From NCBI RefSeq assembly GCF_003391135.1, contig NZ_CP031455.1, positions 3,379,001-3,443,000 of the forward strand: a DNA stretch of 64,000 nt, read 5' to 3'. This DNA comes from Streptoverticillium olivoreticuli subsp. olivoreticuli. Lineage in GTDB: Bacteria > Actinomycetota > Actinomycetes > Streptomycetales > Streptomycetaceae. Below the pieces are notes generated by a model. It was not told the DNA's origin. It searched no databases and was given only the letters and a program-made list of their open reading frames with translations. Each line of letters begins with the position of its first letter. Position 1 is the first letter of the stretch. The translations under genes and the position numbers were made by a program. This document shows, piece after piece, positions 24,721-33,452 of the stretch.

Positions 24721-25734
24721 TCAGTCCTCCTGGGGCGACGCCCAGTCGTCGCCCCAGTCCGTGTCGCGCGCGGCCTTGTAGAGGGCGCCGTGCCGCTTGG
24801 TCACCGTCTCCCGGGCGAGGCCGTCCTCGGGGGTGCACAGGTCGAGCAGCACCTGGCCCTTGCGGATCTGCGGCTTGCGCACGACGCGCGCGGGCGCGGC
24901 CGGCACGTCCATGTCGCGCACCGCGGCCACGTACGAGAACTTCTCGTCCTCGTACGGCAGCGAACCGCCCTTCACCTGCCTGTGGAGGGACGAGCGGCTC
25001 ACCCGGGCGGAGAAGTGGCACCAGTCCGAGCCCGGCTCGATCGGGCAGGCGCCGCTGTGCGGGCAGGGCGCGACCACCCGGAACCCGGCCGCGATCAGGC
25101 GGTCGCGGGCCTCGATGACGCGGAGGTAGCCGTCGGGCGTGCCCGGTTCGATCATGACGACGGCGCGGGCGGCGCGGGCCGCCTCGTCGGTCACCGCCCG
25201 GCGGTCCGCCTCGGTGAGCTCGCCCAGGACGTAGGAGACGGTGACGAGGTCCGTGCCGTCGGGGATGGCGAGGGCGCCGCCGATGGTCTGCCGCCGCCAC
25301 TGCGCGGTGCGCAGCCCCTCGTCCTGGGCGGCGCGGGCCAGCTCGGCGCCGAGCGCGAGGGCCGGCTCGGCCCAGTCGAGGACGGTCGTCCGGCGCTCGT
25401 GCCCCGCCCAGGCGGCGGCCACGGCCCAGCTCGCGGCGCCCGTACCGCCGCCGACGTCGACGTGCGAGGCGGGCACCCACTCCGGGAGCCGGTCCCGGAA
25501 GGCCTCCAGCGCGGACCGCACGGCCTCGAAGGTCGCGGGCATCCGGTACGCGGCGTACGCCACCACGTCGGAGCGGTCCCGCAGCACGGGTGTGTGCGTC
25601 GGGGTGCGCCCCCGGTAATTGGCGATCAGCCGCTCGACGGCCTGCGAGGCCTGCCGCGGCGGCAGCCCGTCGAGCACCGAGGCGAGCGCGGTGCGCAGAT
25701 TGTCGGCGACGGGGAGGGGATGGGGGGCGTGCAT
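24721..25734 (-). CDS. Rsm22-like small-subunit methyltransferase family protein
   Basis: A 337-aa protein with a SAM-binding Rossmann motif (HVDVGGGTGAASW), a charged CPHSGACPI ... DWCHFSARV cysteine cluster shared with Rsm22/mitochondrial mS35-type proteins, and a conserved end (GQVLLDLCTPEDG). In eukaryotic relatives the cysteines hold an Fe-S cluster and the protein assists small-subunit assembly; a bacterial activity is not settled. ATG 25734 chosen over TTG 25740; no strong ribosome site is present for either. Confidence 0.85.
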   Translation of the reverse strand: MHAPHPLPVADNLRTALASVLDGLPPRQASQAVERLIANYRGRTPTHTPVLRDRSDVVAYAAYRMPATFEAVRSALEAFRDRLPEWVPASHVDVGGGTGAASWAVAAAWAGHERRTTVLDWAEPALALGAELARAAQDEGLRTAQWRRQTIGGALAIPDGTDLVTVSYVLGELTEADRRAVTDEAARAARAVVMIEPGTPDGYLRVIEARDRLIAAGFRVVAPCPHSGACPIEPGSDWCHFSARVSRSSLHRQVKGGSLPYEDEKFSYVAAVRDMDVPAAPARVVRKPQIRKGQVLLDLCTPEDGLARETVTKRHGALYKAARDTDWGDDWASPQED

Positions 25735-25796
25735 TCGCAAAATTCTACGGTCTGGGAAACGGGGCCCGGGGCGAACGTCTCGGGGTACACGAACTC

Positions 25797-25822
25797 AGCC
25801 CGGCCGGCGTTTGAGGCCGCCC
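25797..25822 (+). repeat. Palindromic-repeat core, variant copy
   Basis: CAGCCCGGCCGGCGTTTGAG, a one-base variant of the core, followed by GCCGCCCGCCGCAGGCG, the same tail found in the larger copies at 47.5, 51.6 and 61.6 kb. It lies between the MFS stop and the Rsm22-like start. Confidence 0.7.
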
Positions 25823-25848
25823 GCCGCAGGCGCAACGAACCCGCAGCT

Positions 25849-27138
25849 TCAAGACCGCGCCGACCCCCGCCAGGGCCTGCACAGGACCAAGAAGCTCACC
25901 ACCGCCGCCACAGCGCAAGCAACCTGCACGACGGCCATCGGCACGGCCGTCCCCTCCCCCGCGATCCCCACCAGCGGTGACGCCACCGCCCCCAGGGCGA
26001 ACGTCGACGTGCCCAGCAGCGCCGACGCCGACCCCGCCGCGTCGCGCGAGCGCATCAGCGCCTGGGCGTTCGTGTTCGGCATGGCCAGGCCCATCGCGGA
26101 CATCAGCACGAACAGCCCGACCGCGATCGGCACCAGCCCCGGCTCGCCGAAGGCGCCGGAGGCCATCAGGAGCAGGGCGACGGACGCGAGGGTGACGACG
26201 GCGAGCCCGGCGCCGAGCGCCTTGTCGAGGCTGACGCGCCCGACGAGGATCTTGCCGTTGATCTGGCCGACGAGGACGAGGCCGACGGAGTTGACGCCGA
26301 AGAGCAGGCTGAAGGTCTGCGGCGAGGCCCCGTAGATGTCCTGGATCACGAAGGGCGACGCGGAGATGTAGGCGAAGAGGGCGGCGAAGGCGAAGCCGCC
26401 GGAGAGCATGTAGCCGGTGAAGACCCGGTCGCCGAGGAGCCCGCCCATGGCCTTCAGGGTCTCGCGGAGCCCCCCGGCCTGGCGCCGCTCGGGCGGCAGC
26501 GTCTCGTCCAGGCCGCGCCAGACGACGAGGGTGAGCAGCAGCCCGACGGCGGTGAGGACGACGAAGACGCCGCGCCAGTCGGTGAGCCGCAGCACCTGCC
26601 CGCCGATGAGCGGGGCGACGACGGGGGCGACCCCGGAGATCAGCATGAGGGTGGAGAAGAAGCGGGCCATGGCGACGCCGTCGTAGAGGTCGCGCACGAC
26701 GGCGCGGGCGATGACGATGCCCGCCGCGCCCGCCAGGCCCTGCACGAGGCGGAAGCCGATGAGCAGTTCCGCGGTGGGCGCGAGGGCGCAGACCGCGGTG
26801 GCGAGTACGTAGATCACCATGCCGGTGAGGAGGGGCCGCCGCCGCCCCCACTTGTCGCTCATGGGGCCGACGACGAGCTGGCCGAGGGCCATGCCCAGGA
26901 GGCAGGCGGTGAGCGTGAGCTGGACGGTCGCCGCGGGCCGGTGCAGGGCGTCGGTGACCTCCGGCAGGGCCGGGAGGTACATGTCCATGGACAGCGGCGG
27001 CAGGGCGGTGAGGCCGCCGAGGACGAGGGTGACGAGCAGGCCCGTGCGCCGGGCCGCCGCTATTCGCTCACCGCGGTCGCCGTGGGGAGCGTGCAGGTCT
27101 GGCTGTGGCTCGGCTGTGCCGCGGCCGGGGTCCGTCAT
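25849..27138 (-). CDS. MFS multidrug exporter, Bcr/CflA type
   Basis: A 429-aa transporter with twelve predicted membrane segments. The opening LSMDMYLPALPEV is the Bcr/CflA signature, followed by the MFS loop SDKWGRRRPLL and VQGLAGAAGIVIARAVVRD. It exports drugs such as bicyclomycin, sulfonamides or chloramphenicol in relatives; the substrate here is unknown. ATG 27138 has CTGGAG 9 nt upstream; an upstream in-frame ATG at 27261 gives an arginine-rich non-family extension. Confidence 0.92.
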   Translation of the reverse strand: MTDPGRGTAEPQPDLHAPHGDRGERIAAARRTGLLVTLVLGGLTALPPLSMDMYLPALPEVTDALHRPAATVQLTLTACLLGMALGQLVVGPMSDKWGRRRPLLTGMVIYVLATAVCALAPTAELLIGFRLVQGLAGAAGIVIARAVVRDLYDGVAMARFFSTLMLISGVAPVVAPLIGGQVLRLTDWRGVFVVLTAVGLLLTLVVWRGLDETLPPERRQAGGLRETLKAMGGLLGDRVFTGYMLSGGFAFAALFAYISASPFVIQDIYGASPQTFSLLFGVNSVGLVLVGQINGKILVGRVSLDKALGAGLAVVTLASVALLLMASGAFGEPGLVPIAVGLFVLMSAMGLAMPNTNAQALMRSRDAAGSASALLGTSTFALGAVASPLVGIAGEGTAVPMAVVQVACAVAAVVSFLVLCRPWRGSARS

Positions 27139-27300
27139 GCGTCGCGCTCCAGGTCGTTGTCGGATCAACCATGGTGACATGACCGCCGAGGGGCCCCGCG
27201 CACGTTCGAACGGGGCGCGAAGCGCCGTACGGAGGTCAACTCCCCCTGAAATCCATGGCATCCACAGGCAACCCGGCCCCCACTTTTCCCGTGTTCCTCG

Positions 27301-27402
27301 ATGTACGCGATGCGCGTCAAGCTCGGAATCAAGGGCAAGAACGCCCTCCGCGTCACGGGCGGCCAGGCGACGTCCCCGGAATTCACGGTGACGGTGCGCT
27401 GA
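27301..27402 (+). pseudogene. Possible 3' remnant of a secreted-protein gene
   Basis: A 33-codon frame ends with KGKNALRVTGGQATSPEFTV, which looks like the last beta-strands of an Ig-like or PKD-like extracellular domain, but no gene precedes it: a stop lies less than 80 bp upstream and there is no ribosome site. Low-confidence remnant. Confidence 0.3.
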
Positions 27403-27456
27403 CCGCCCCCGCGCGGTACGGCGGGGGCAGCCGGCCCGGTGTTCCCCCGGCCGCCC

Positions 27457-28263
27457 CTAGACCTCCGTCACCACCACGTCCAGTGACCACGTGCGGCCCG
27501 CGCGGGCCGGGGGTGTGGATTCCACCGCGTAGCCCAGGACCCGCAGCGCGTCCACCAGTTGCGGTACGTCCGGCGGGGTCGCGCCCGACGTCAGGAGATC
27601 GCGGACCATGCGGCCCTTCGTCGCCTTGTTGAAGTGGCTCACCACGGACCGCTTCTCGACCCCGTTCACGATCTTCGACTGGAGCACCCGCACGGTCGCG
27701 GTGCGGGCCGCGATGTCGCCCTTGGGCTTCCACGCCGTGGCGTAGGCCGCCGACCTCAGGTCGAGCACCGGCCCGTCCGCCGCCACCTCCGGCAGGTGGG
27801 TCTCCATCGCGCCGCGCCAGTACGCGCCGAGCGCGCCCAGCCCCGGCAGCCTCACACCCATCGAGCAGCGGTACGACGGGATCGGGTCGCCCACCCGCAC
27901 CGCGCCCCACAGCCCGGAGAAGACCAGCAGGGAGCGCTCCGCCCGGCGGCGCGCCGCCGCGGGCAGGGTCGCGAGGCCCAGCGCGTCGTACAGCACACCG
28001 GTGTAGATCTCCCCGGCCGGGCGGGTGCCCGCCGTCCGCAGGCCCGCGTTCTTCGCGATCTCGCCCCGCAGGCCGGGCGAGAGCCCCAGCACCTCCGCGG
28101 CCTTGTCCTCATCGCCCGCGCACAGCTCCACCAGCTCCGTCAGCACGGCCTCGCGCGCCCCGGCGAGCCCTGGCAGCGACAGCGCCCCGACGTCCAGCGC
28201 GGCCCGGGCACCGCCCTCGACGGCCGCGGCCTTCCCCTCGGACGGCGGCAACAGCACGAGCAC
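27457..28263 (-). CDS. yaaA: Peroxide stress protein YaaA family
   Basis: A 268-aa protein starting VLVLLPPSEGKA, with the YaaA/DUF328 motifs YTGVLYDALG, LLVFSGLWG and FNKATKGRMVRDLL. In E. coli YaaA lowers free iron during peroxide stress and binds DNA with a helix-hairpin-helix-like fold. GTG 28263 is preceded by GGAGGAG at 7 nt; the frame continues upstream without a better site. Convergent with nothing nearby; divergent from the RNB gene by about 108 bp. Confidence 0.92.
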   Translation of the reverse strand: MLVLLPPSEGKAAAVEGGARAALDVGALSLPGLAGAREAVLTELVELCAGDEDKAAEVLGLSPGLRGEIAKNAGLRTAGTRPAGEIYTGVLYDALGLATLPAAARRRAERSLLVFSGLWGAVRVGDPIPSYRCSMGVRLPGLGALGAYWRGAMETHLPEVAADGPVLDLRSAAYATAWKPKGDIAARTATVRVLQSKIVNGVEKRSVVSHFNKATKGRMVRDLLTSGATPPDVPQLVDALRVLGYAVESTPPARAGRTWSLDVVVTEV

Positions 28264-28370
28264 GTCGATCTCCTCCAGTGGTTCTGCTCCGGTAACGGCC
28301 CCGGGGCAGCCTAACGCCGTGCGCACCGCTCACCGTGCCCCGCGCCCGTACCCCGCCTAGGCTCGGTGTC

Positions 28371-29843
28371 ATGCCCCGCCGGCCGATCCACGTGACCGAC
28401 GCGGACGGCACGCCCTTGCGGGCCGCCCTGCGCGAGTTGCGCGCGCGGACGGGGACGCCCGAGGCCTTCCCGGCCGCTGTCCTCGCGGAGGCCGAGCAGG
28501 CGGCGGCGAGGCCCCAGCTCCCGGCGCACGACGCCACCGACCTGCCGCTCTTCACCATCGACCCGCCCGACTCGATGGACCTGGACCAGGCGATGTACCT
28601 CGCGCGCCGAGGGGCGGGCGGCTTCCGCGTCCACTACGCGATCGCCGACGTCGCCGCGTTCGTCCGCCCCGGGCAGGCCCTCGACGCCGAGGCGCACCGC
28701 CGGGTGACGACCCTCTACTACCCCGACCGGCACGTCCCCCTCCACCCGGACGTCCTCGGCGAGGGCGCCGCCAGCCTGCTGCCGGACCACACCCGGCCCG
28801 CCCTGCTCTGGCGGTTCGACCTGGACGCGGACGGCCAGGTCGAACGGACCGACGTGCGCCGCGCCCTCGTCCGCAGCCGGGCCAAGCTCGACTACGCGGG
28901 CGTGCAGCGCGCCATCGATTCCGGTACGGCCGAGGAGCCGCTGGTCCTGCTGCGGGAGATCGGCCTGCGGCGCGAGGAGCTGGAGCGCGCCCGCGGCGGG
29001 ATCTCGCTCAACGTCCCCGAGCAGGAGATCGTCCGCCGCGGCAACCACTACGCGCTCGCGTACCGCGCGCCCCTGCCCGCCGAGGGCTGGAACGCCCAGA
29101 TATCCCTGATGACCGGCATGGCCGCCGCCGAGCTGATGCTCCGCACGGGCACCGGTGTCCTGCGCACCCTCCCGCCCGCGCCCGAGCCCGCCGTCGACAG
29201 GCTGCGCCGGGTCGCCCGCGCCCTCGGCGTCAACTGGCCCGAGGACATGCCGTACGCCGTGGTCGTCCGCGCCCTCGACCCCGCCCACACCCAGCACGCC
29301 GCCTTCCTCCAGGAGTGCACCGCCCTCCTGCGCGGCGCCGGATACACGGTCTTCGACCGCGAGCGCCCCGCCGCCCACCCCTTGCCCGCCGACCCGGCCG
29401 CGCTCACGCACGCCGCGCTCGCCGCGCCGTACACCCACTGCACCGCCCCGCTGCGCCGCCTCGTCGACCGCTACACGGGCGAGCTGTGCCTGGCCGCGGC
29501 CGCGGGGACCGAGCCGCCGGAGTGGGTGCGGGTCGCGCTCGACGCCCTGCCCGGCGAGATGGAGACGGGCGCGCGGCGGGCCGCCCAGGTGGAGCGGGAG
29601 TGCGTGGACCTGGTCGAGGCGGCGCTGCTGCGCGACCGGATCGGCCAGGTCTTCGACGCGTACGTCGTGGACGTCCAGGAACAGCGCCCCACCGCGGGCA
29701 CCGTCCACCTCTACGAGCCCGCGGTGGTCGGTCATGTCGAGGGCGACGGCGACGGTCCGCCGCTGCCGCTGGGGCACCGGATGCGGGTCCGGGTCATCGA
29801 GGCGGACCCGGGCCGGGACAAGGTGTGGTTCGCCCCGGCGTGA
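28371..29843 (+). CDS. RNB-domain 3'-5' exoribonuclease
   Basis: A 490-aa RNase II/R-type catalytic protein. The metal-binding signature TIDPPDSMDLDQAMYL near residue 60 supplies the four Asp of RNB nucleases, and THCTAPLRRLVDRY near residue 365 is the conserved Arg region at the exit of the RNA channel. Cold-shock and S1 domains are reduced or missing compared with E. coli RNase II, as is usual for actinobacterial versions. ATG 28371 chosen; the frame is open to 28335. Confidence 0.92.
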   Translation: MPRRPIHVTDADGTPLRAALRELRARTGTPEAFPAAVLAEAEQAAARPQLPAHDATDLPLFTIDPPDSMDLDQAMYLARRGAGGFRVHYAIADVAAFVRPGQALDAEAHRRVTTLYYPDRHVPLHPDVLGEGAASLLPDHTRPALLWRFDLDADGQVERTDVRRALVRSRAKLDYAGVQRAIDSGTAEEPLVLLREIGLRREELERARGGISLNVPEQEIVRRGNHYALAYRAPLPAEGWNAQISLMTGMAAAELMLRTGTGVLRTLPPAPEPAVDRLRRVARALGVNWPEDMPYAVVVRALDPAHTQHAAFLQECTALLRGAGYTVFDRERPAAHPLPADPAALTHAALAAPYTHCTAPLRRLVDRYTGELCLAAAAGTEPPEWVRVALDALPGEMETGARRAAQVERECVDLVEAALLRDRIGQVFDAYVVDVQEQRPTAGTVHLYEPAVVGHVEGDGDGPPLPLGHRMRVRVIEADPGRDKVWFAPA

Positions 29844-29854
29844 CCGTGCGGGCC

Positions 29855-30454
29855 TCAGCCCGGCGCGGGCGCGGGGATCAGGGCGCGGATCGCGGCGACC
29901 GCGCCGTACGCGTCCTCCGCGTGGCAGCGCACCGTGCGGACCTCCTCGCTCCGCCCGAAGAGCCTGCTCACCACGACCGGCTCCGTCAGCTCGACGGTCA
30001 GGGACGTCTGGGAGGCGATCGGCAGGTCCAGGATGCCCTCGGGCGAGCCGTCCCCGCCGGGAAAGCGCAGCTCACGGCGGGCGGAGGCGATGAGGTGCGC
30101 GGGTATGCGCACATCCAGCAGCGCGCCGTGGCGGACGCGGAGGCCGTCGGGCCCGACGGTGTGCGGGCGGGCGACGCATCCGGCGTGCGCGCCGAGGACG
30201 AGCAGCACGGTGTAGATGTCGAGGGCCAGTACCACCTTGTGGAGGACGGGGTGGGCGGCGGTGAGGAAGGACATGCCCACGGTCTCGACCCCGCAGACGA
30301 AGAGCAGCGCGTACATCGTCGACGCCTGGGCGCGGGCGTAGTCGAAGACCTGGACGGACGCACCGCCGGTGCCGTCGCGGCGCCGGGCCGCCCACAGGGC
30401 GAGCCCCCTCCAGTTGCGCGCCTCGTACGTGCCCCAGTCCTTGAGCAGCCTCAT
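29855..30454 (-). CDS. Membrane protein of unknown function, co-transcribed with merR-type gene
   Basis: A 199-aa protein with two membrane segments around residues 45-95 (STMYALLFVCGVETVGMSFL and LHKVVLALDIYTVLLVLGAH) and a soluble beta-rich C-terminal half. Its ATG overlaps the TGA of the upstream MerR gene (ATGA at 30454-30451), so translation is coupled. No family recognised. The pairing suggests the MerR protein controls it. Confidence 0.82.
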   Translation of the reverse strand: MRLLKDWGTYEARNWRGLALWAARRRDGTGGASVQVFDYARAQASTMYALLFVCGVETVGMSFLTAAHPVLHKVVLALDIYTVLLVLGAHAGCVARPHTVGPDGLRVRHGALLDVRIPAHLIASARRELRFPGGDGSPEGILDLPIASQTSLTVELTEPVVVSRLFGRSEEVRTVRCHAEDAYGAVAAIRALIPAPAPG

Positions 30455-31248
30455 CTCCCGGCGTCCTCTCCCAACAGGCCGATCGCGCGGCGCAGGGCCT
30501 CGGCCTGGGCGGGTGCGAAGTCGGCGAGGAAGACGGCGAGGAAGGGGTCGTCGCCCGGCGGCGCGGCGGCGCCGGGGAGCTCCGTTTCCAGCACACCGGG
30601 CGGGATGCAGGCGGCGACGGCCCGGGCCGCGGCGTCCACCCGGGGGTCGTCGGGCGCCGCGTCGGCGAGCGCGTCGAGCTGGGCGTACGCCTCGTACACG
30701 CGCGGCACGGCCCCCGGCGCGGCGGCCATCGAACGCACCACCGTGAGCAGGCGCTCGCGCTCCTCCGGCGGGGCGGTGGCCTCCAGCAGGGCCAGCAGCT
30801 CCCGCTCCTTGGCGGCCGGCGCGGGCTCGGGGCCGGGGCGGGCGTGCGCCGCCGCGCGGTGCATCTCACCGAACAGCGCGGCGAGCTCGTCCGACACGGG
30901 GCCCTCGGCGGGCAGTCCGCCCTCGTCGGCGCGGCGCAGCAGGGCGGCCAGCCGGGCACGGCGGGCGCGGATCGACTCCTCCTGTCGGGCCAGGTCGGCG
31001 TCCAGCTCGGCCAGCACCTCGCGGAGCTCGCGCCCGGCGTCGTCGGCGAGGACGTCGCGCACCTCGTCGAGCCCGAGCCCCAGCCCGGTCAGCCGCCGGA
31101 CGCGGGCCAGGGCGACGGCGTCCCGGAGGCCGTAGTGGCGATAGCCGTTGGCGCGCCGCGGGGGCTCGGGCAGCAGCCCCAGGTGGTGGTAGTGGCGCAC
31201 GGTCCGCGTGCTGACGCCGGCCAGCGCCGCGAGCTCCCCGATCCTCAT
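30451..31248 (-). CDS. MerR-family transcriptional regulator
   Basis: A 265-aa protein: winged helix-turn-helix at residues 1-70 (MRIGELAALAGVSTRTVRHY, then RRANGYRHY and LTGLGLGLDEV), a coiled-coil dimer helix (REVLAELDADLARQEESI), and an Ala-rich effector domain of about 150 residues. The helical effector is of the TipAL-like/other drug-sensing type rather than a Cys-metal type. ATG 31248. It heads a two-gene operon and is preceded by an overlong-spacer promoter with an inverted repeat. Confidence 0.9.
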   Translation of the reverse strand: MRIGELAALAGVSTRTVRHYHHLGLLPEPPRRANGYRHYGLRDAVALARVRRLTGLGLGLDEVRDVLADDAGRELREVLAELDADLARQEESIRARRARLAALLRRADEGGLPAEGPVSDELAALFGEMHRAAAHARPGPEPAPAAKERELLALLEATAPPEERERLLTVVRSMAAAPGAVPRVYEAYAQLDALADAAPDDPRVDAAARAVAACIPPGVLETELPGAAAPPGDDPFLAVFLADFAPAQAEALRRAIGLLGEDAGR

Positions 31249-31265
31249 GCGATCACCATGGGACC

Positions 31266-31296
31266 AGTAGAAACGTTGACGCCGCGACAAGGTCAA
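31266..31296 (-). promoter_or_regulatory. Candidate MerR-controlled promoter with 19-bp spacer
   Basis: On the minus strand TTGACC (31296-31291) and TCTACT (31271-31266) are separated by 19 bp, the unusually long spacing of MerR-regulated promoters. The spacer region holds the inverted repeat TTGAC-N11-GTCAA (31296-31276). It lies 18 bp before the merR-type start, which fits autoregulation. Confidence 0.5.
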
Positions 31297-31333
31297 GGGG
31301 GCTGCGTCACGACGGGTAACATGGTCGGCACGG

Positions 31334-31742
31334 CGGACGAGCCGGCCGGGCGGCCGCGTGGGATCTTCGGATCCCCCGAGGAACGTCCGGGCTCCACACG
31401 GCAGGGTGGTGGGTAACGCCCACCCGGGGTGACCCGCGGGACAGTGCCACAGAAAACAGACCGCCGGGGGCCGCGAGGCTTCCGGTAAGGGTGAAACGGT
31501 GGTGTAAGAGACCACCAGCGTCCGAGGTGACTCGGACGGCTAGGTAAACCCCACCCGGAGCAAGGTCAAGAGGGGCCGCTTCACGGCGGCCCTGCGCGGA
31601 CGACCGAGGGCTGCCAGCCCGAGTCCGCGGGTAGACCGCACGAGCCTGTCGGCAACGGCAGGCCTAGATGGATGGCCGCCTCCCCGGCCGCCGCGAGGCG
31701 ACCGGGAGACAGAACCCGGCGTACAGGCCGGTCTCGTCCGTC
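31334..31742 (+). ncRNA. rnpB: RNase P RNA (type A)
   Basis: The catalytic RNA of RNase P, which removes 5' leaders from tRNA precursors. Conserved blocks are all present: GAGGAACGTCCGGGCTCCAC near the 5' end, GGTGGTGGGTAACGCCCACC, ACAGTGCCACAGAAAACAGA, GGTAAGGGTGAAACGGTG, GTAAACCCCACC, and AGATGGATGGCCGCC with GACAGAACCCGGCGTACAGG near the 3' end. The outer helix pairs GGACGAG at 31335 with CTCGTCC near 31739. Length about 409 nt agrees with other Streptomyces. Edges may be off by a few bases. Confidence 0.96.
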
Positions 31743-31759
31743 GGCCGACTGACGCGAGG

Positions 31760-31796
31760 CCCTCCGATCTGCGAAGCAGCAGGTCGGAGGGTTTTT
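31760..31796 (+). terminator. Intrinsic terminator of rnpB
   Basis: A strong hairpin, CCCTCCGA...TCGGAGGG with CTGC/GCAG continuing inward (31760-31790), is followed directly by TTTTT. It lies 18 nt after the RNA end and separates it from the convergent ricin-lectin gene. Confidence 0.9.
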
Positions 31797-31852
31797 GCCG
31801 TCCTGTATCGGCGACGGCTGAACGGTTCGCGTCGACAGCCTCTTGGTGCTGA

Positions 31853-32362
31853 TTACCGCCATCTCTGCGTGAGCGAGCTGTTGCACTCCCACTGATTGGC
31901 GGTCGCACCGTTCCCAGTGGCGTCTCCGCGGATCTCAAGACACTTGCCCGAGTTGAGGTTCCGGAACTGCCACCATCCGTCTCCCGGCTGCGTGAGCTCC
32001 CACAGCTGTGTGGATGAACCGTTGCACTCCCACTGGTTGGCGGTCGCGCCGTTCTCGGTGGCGTCTCCGCGGATCTCAAGGCACTTGCCCGAGTTGGCGT
32101 TGACCAATGTCGTTGGCCCGTAGATGAAGCCGTACCACTTCTGCGTGGACGAGTCGTTGCACTCCCACTGGTTCGCGAGTGCGCCGTTTTCCCTGGAGTC
32201 TCCACGTATTTCCAGGCACTTGCCTGAATTGACGTTGCGCCAGGCGAGGGGGACGTCCAGCACCTGGGCGCTCTGCGCTGCGGCGGCCGGCACCGCGGAT
32301 GCCGCAATCAGGAAGGCAGCGGCGGCCATTACCTTGATCCGTCTTGCTGTGGGAAGTTCCAT
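31853..32362 (-). CDS. Secreted ricin-type beta-trefoil lectin with three near-identical lobes
   Basis: A 169-aa secreted protein: signal peptide (MAAAAFLIAASAVPAAAAQS) and a complete beta-trefoil of three lobes, each NxNSGKCLEIRGD(A/S)xxNGAxANQWECN followed by a Trp-ending strand (QKWYG, QLWEL, QRWR). The lobes are more alike than in normal ricin domains, and the DNA units 31881-31960, 32022-32101 and 32157-32236 are highly similar, showing recent internal duplication. Consensus GGAGGGAAC precedes ATG 32362. It is in the small accessory insert between rnpB and cutA, about 250 bp downstream of two membrane-protein genes. Confidence 0.92.
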   Translation of the reverse strand: MELPTARRIKVMAAAAFLIAASAVPAAAAQSAQVLDVPLAWRNVNSGKCLEIRGDSRENGALANQWECNDSSTQKWYGFIYGPTTLVNANSGKCLEIRGDATENGATANQWECNGSSTQLWELTQPGDGWWQFRNLNSGKCLEIRGDATGNGATANQWECNSSLTQRWR

Positions 32363-32572
32363 GTTCCCTCCTGGGACTCTTCAGGGGAACGCATCCTCCC
32401 CACCCGTCGGACAGACCACTCGACCGGCAGGTGAACTGTCCGAAACCGTCGGCCCCTCGGGCCGCATTGCGGCTCTTGACGGATGGCTCTGCCGCTTTCG
32501 TCTCACAGCGCACGGTGGGTTCAGCAAGTCGAAAAGTCGAACGTGACGTCACGGACGACCGCGCCGCGGAAA

Positions 32573-32600
32573 GCGCCCCCGTGCGCGTGGCAGGGGGCGC
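32573..32600 (-). terminator. Hairpin after the small membrane-protein gene pair
   Basis: GCGCCCCC (32573-32580) pairs with GGGGGCGC (32593-32600) around a 12-nt loop, 15 bp past the stop of the 32,615-32,842 gene. On the minus strand it is followed by TTTCC. The 32,363-32,614 gap holds nothing else I can support. Confidence 0.45.
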
Positions 32601-32614
32601 GCTGTTGTTCTGGG

Positions 32615-32842
32615 CTAGTTCTCCGGGTCCCGCCACTTCGCGATCGCCAGAGCAATTGCCGCCACAACGATTCCGATGGCGAGCGCTATCCCACCCGACG
32701 CGAATCCGACGGAGGTCACCACGGATGCCGCGGACGCAATGCCCGCAACTCCTGTGGCAACAGCCACAAAGACGCTTTTCGCGCTCCCGCGCTCACCTAC
32801 CAAGGCCCCTCCTGTTTCTTCACTCCAGACCTCGTCATCCAT
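32615..32842 (-). CDS. Small membrane protein of unknown function
   Basis: A 75-aa protein, acidic at the start, with two membrane segments (VFVAVATGVAGIASAASVV and GIALAIGIVVAAIALAIAKW) and a short charged end. ATG 32842 follows GGGGGTGA at 6 nt. It overlaps the end of the upstream membrane-protein gene by 8 bp, so the two are coupled. Family not recognised; size and topology would suit a holin-like or small accessory subunit, but there is no motif to decide. Confidence 0.7.
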   Translation of the reverse strand: MDDEVWSEETGGALVGERGSAKSVFVAVATGVAGIASAASVVTSVGFASGGIALAIGIVVAAIALAIAKWRDPEN

Positions 32843-33242
32843 GAATCTTCACCCCCGCAGATGCGGCTGCAATCAGAGGAAGGACGCCGAGCGCGTCCGC
32901 TGCGATGATGTGCCTCCAGCCTCTCTTCTTCCCGTCTCTGGGGGTGCAGAAATACTTCACGAAGTGCGGCAGGATGAGGCAGACGAAGGTGACCGACGCA
33001 ATTACCAGCACCACTTGCGTGGTCGCCAGAACCTTATGGGCCTTGCTGCTCGTGACCAGCAGGGCGACCAGCCCGGCCAGGGCGGTCGCAGCCCACTCGG
33101 ACCACCAGAGCGCGTCTTCCTTCTCCCCCGCCCACTTCCCGTCCGGCGTTACGCGCGAGGTGATCTCAAGAGCGCTGTGCACCACCGCCACGACCAAAGC
33201 AACGCCGAAAGCGTAGATGCTCGGCATGAACAGCTCAGACAA
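32835..33242 (-). CDS. Four-helix membrane protein of unknown function
   Basis: A 135-aa protein with four hydrophobic segments (SIYAFGVALVVAVVHSALEI, AATALAGLVALLVTS, TTQVVLVIASVTFVCLILP, IIAADALGVLPLIAAASAG) and short charged loops. I chose TTG 33242 because GGGGAGG lies 6 nt upstream. The frame is open to TTG 33353 and that stretch contains a short tandem repeat (GDALAG twice). No family recognised. Overlaps the next small membrane gene by 8 bp. Confidence 0.65.
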   Translation of the reverse strand: MSELFMPSIYAFGVALVVAVVHSALEITSRVTPDGKWAGEKEDALWWSEWAATALAGLVALLVTSSKAHKVLATTQVVLVIASVTFVCLILPHFVKYFCTPRDGKKRGWRHIIAADALGVLPLIAAASAGVKIHG

Positions 33243-33452
33243 TCGAGCCTCCCCCGAATAGTTGTTGCGCTCGCCCGCCAGGGCATCGCCAGGCCCCGCC
33301 AAGGCATCGCCAGAGTAGCGAAACCAGCCACCGTCAGTAAGCTTCTCGGCCAAGGTAAACGTTTATTCAGCGTCGGCTGGTGCTGCTGTTTCCGAATGCT
33401 GTGCGAGAGGCCGGCGCAAAGGCCCGTATGGTGCCGAGAAAGTCCGCTTCAG

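Noticed and set aside
31334..31742. Open frames crossing the RNase P RNA
   Set aside because: The conserved RNA blocks explain the sequence; the frames are incidental.
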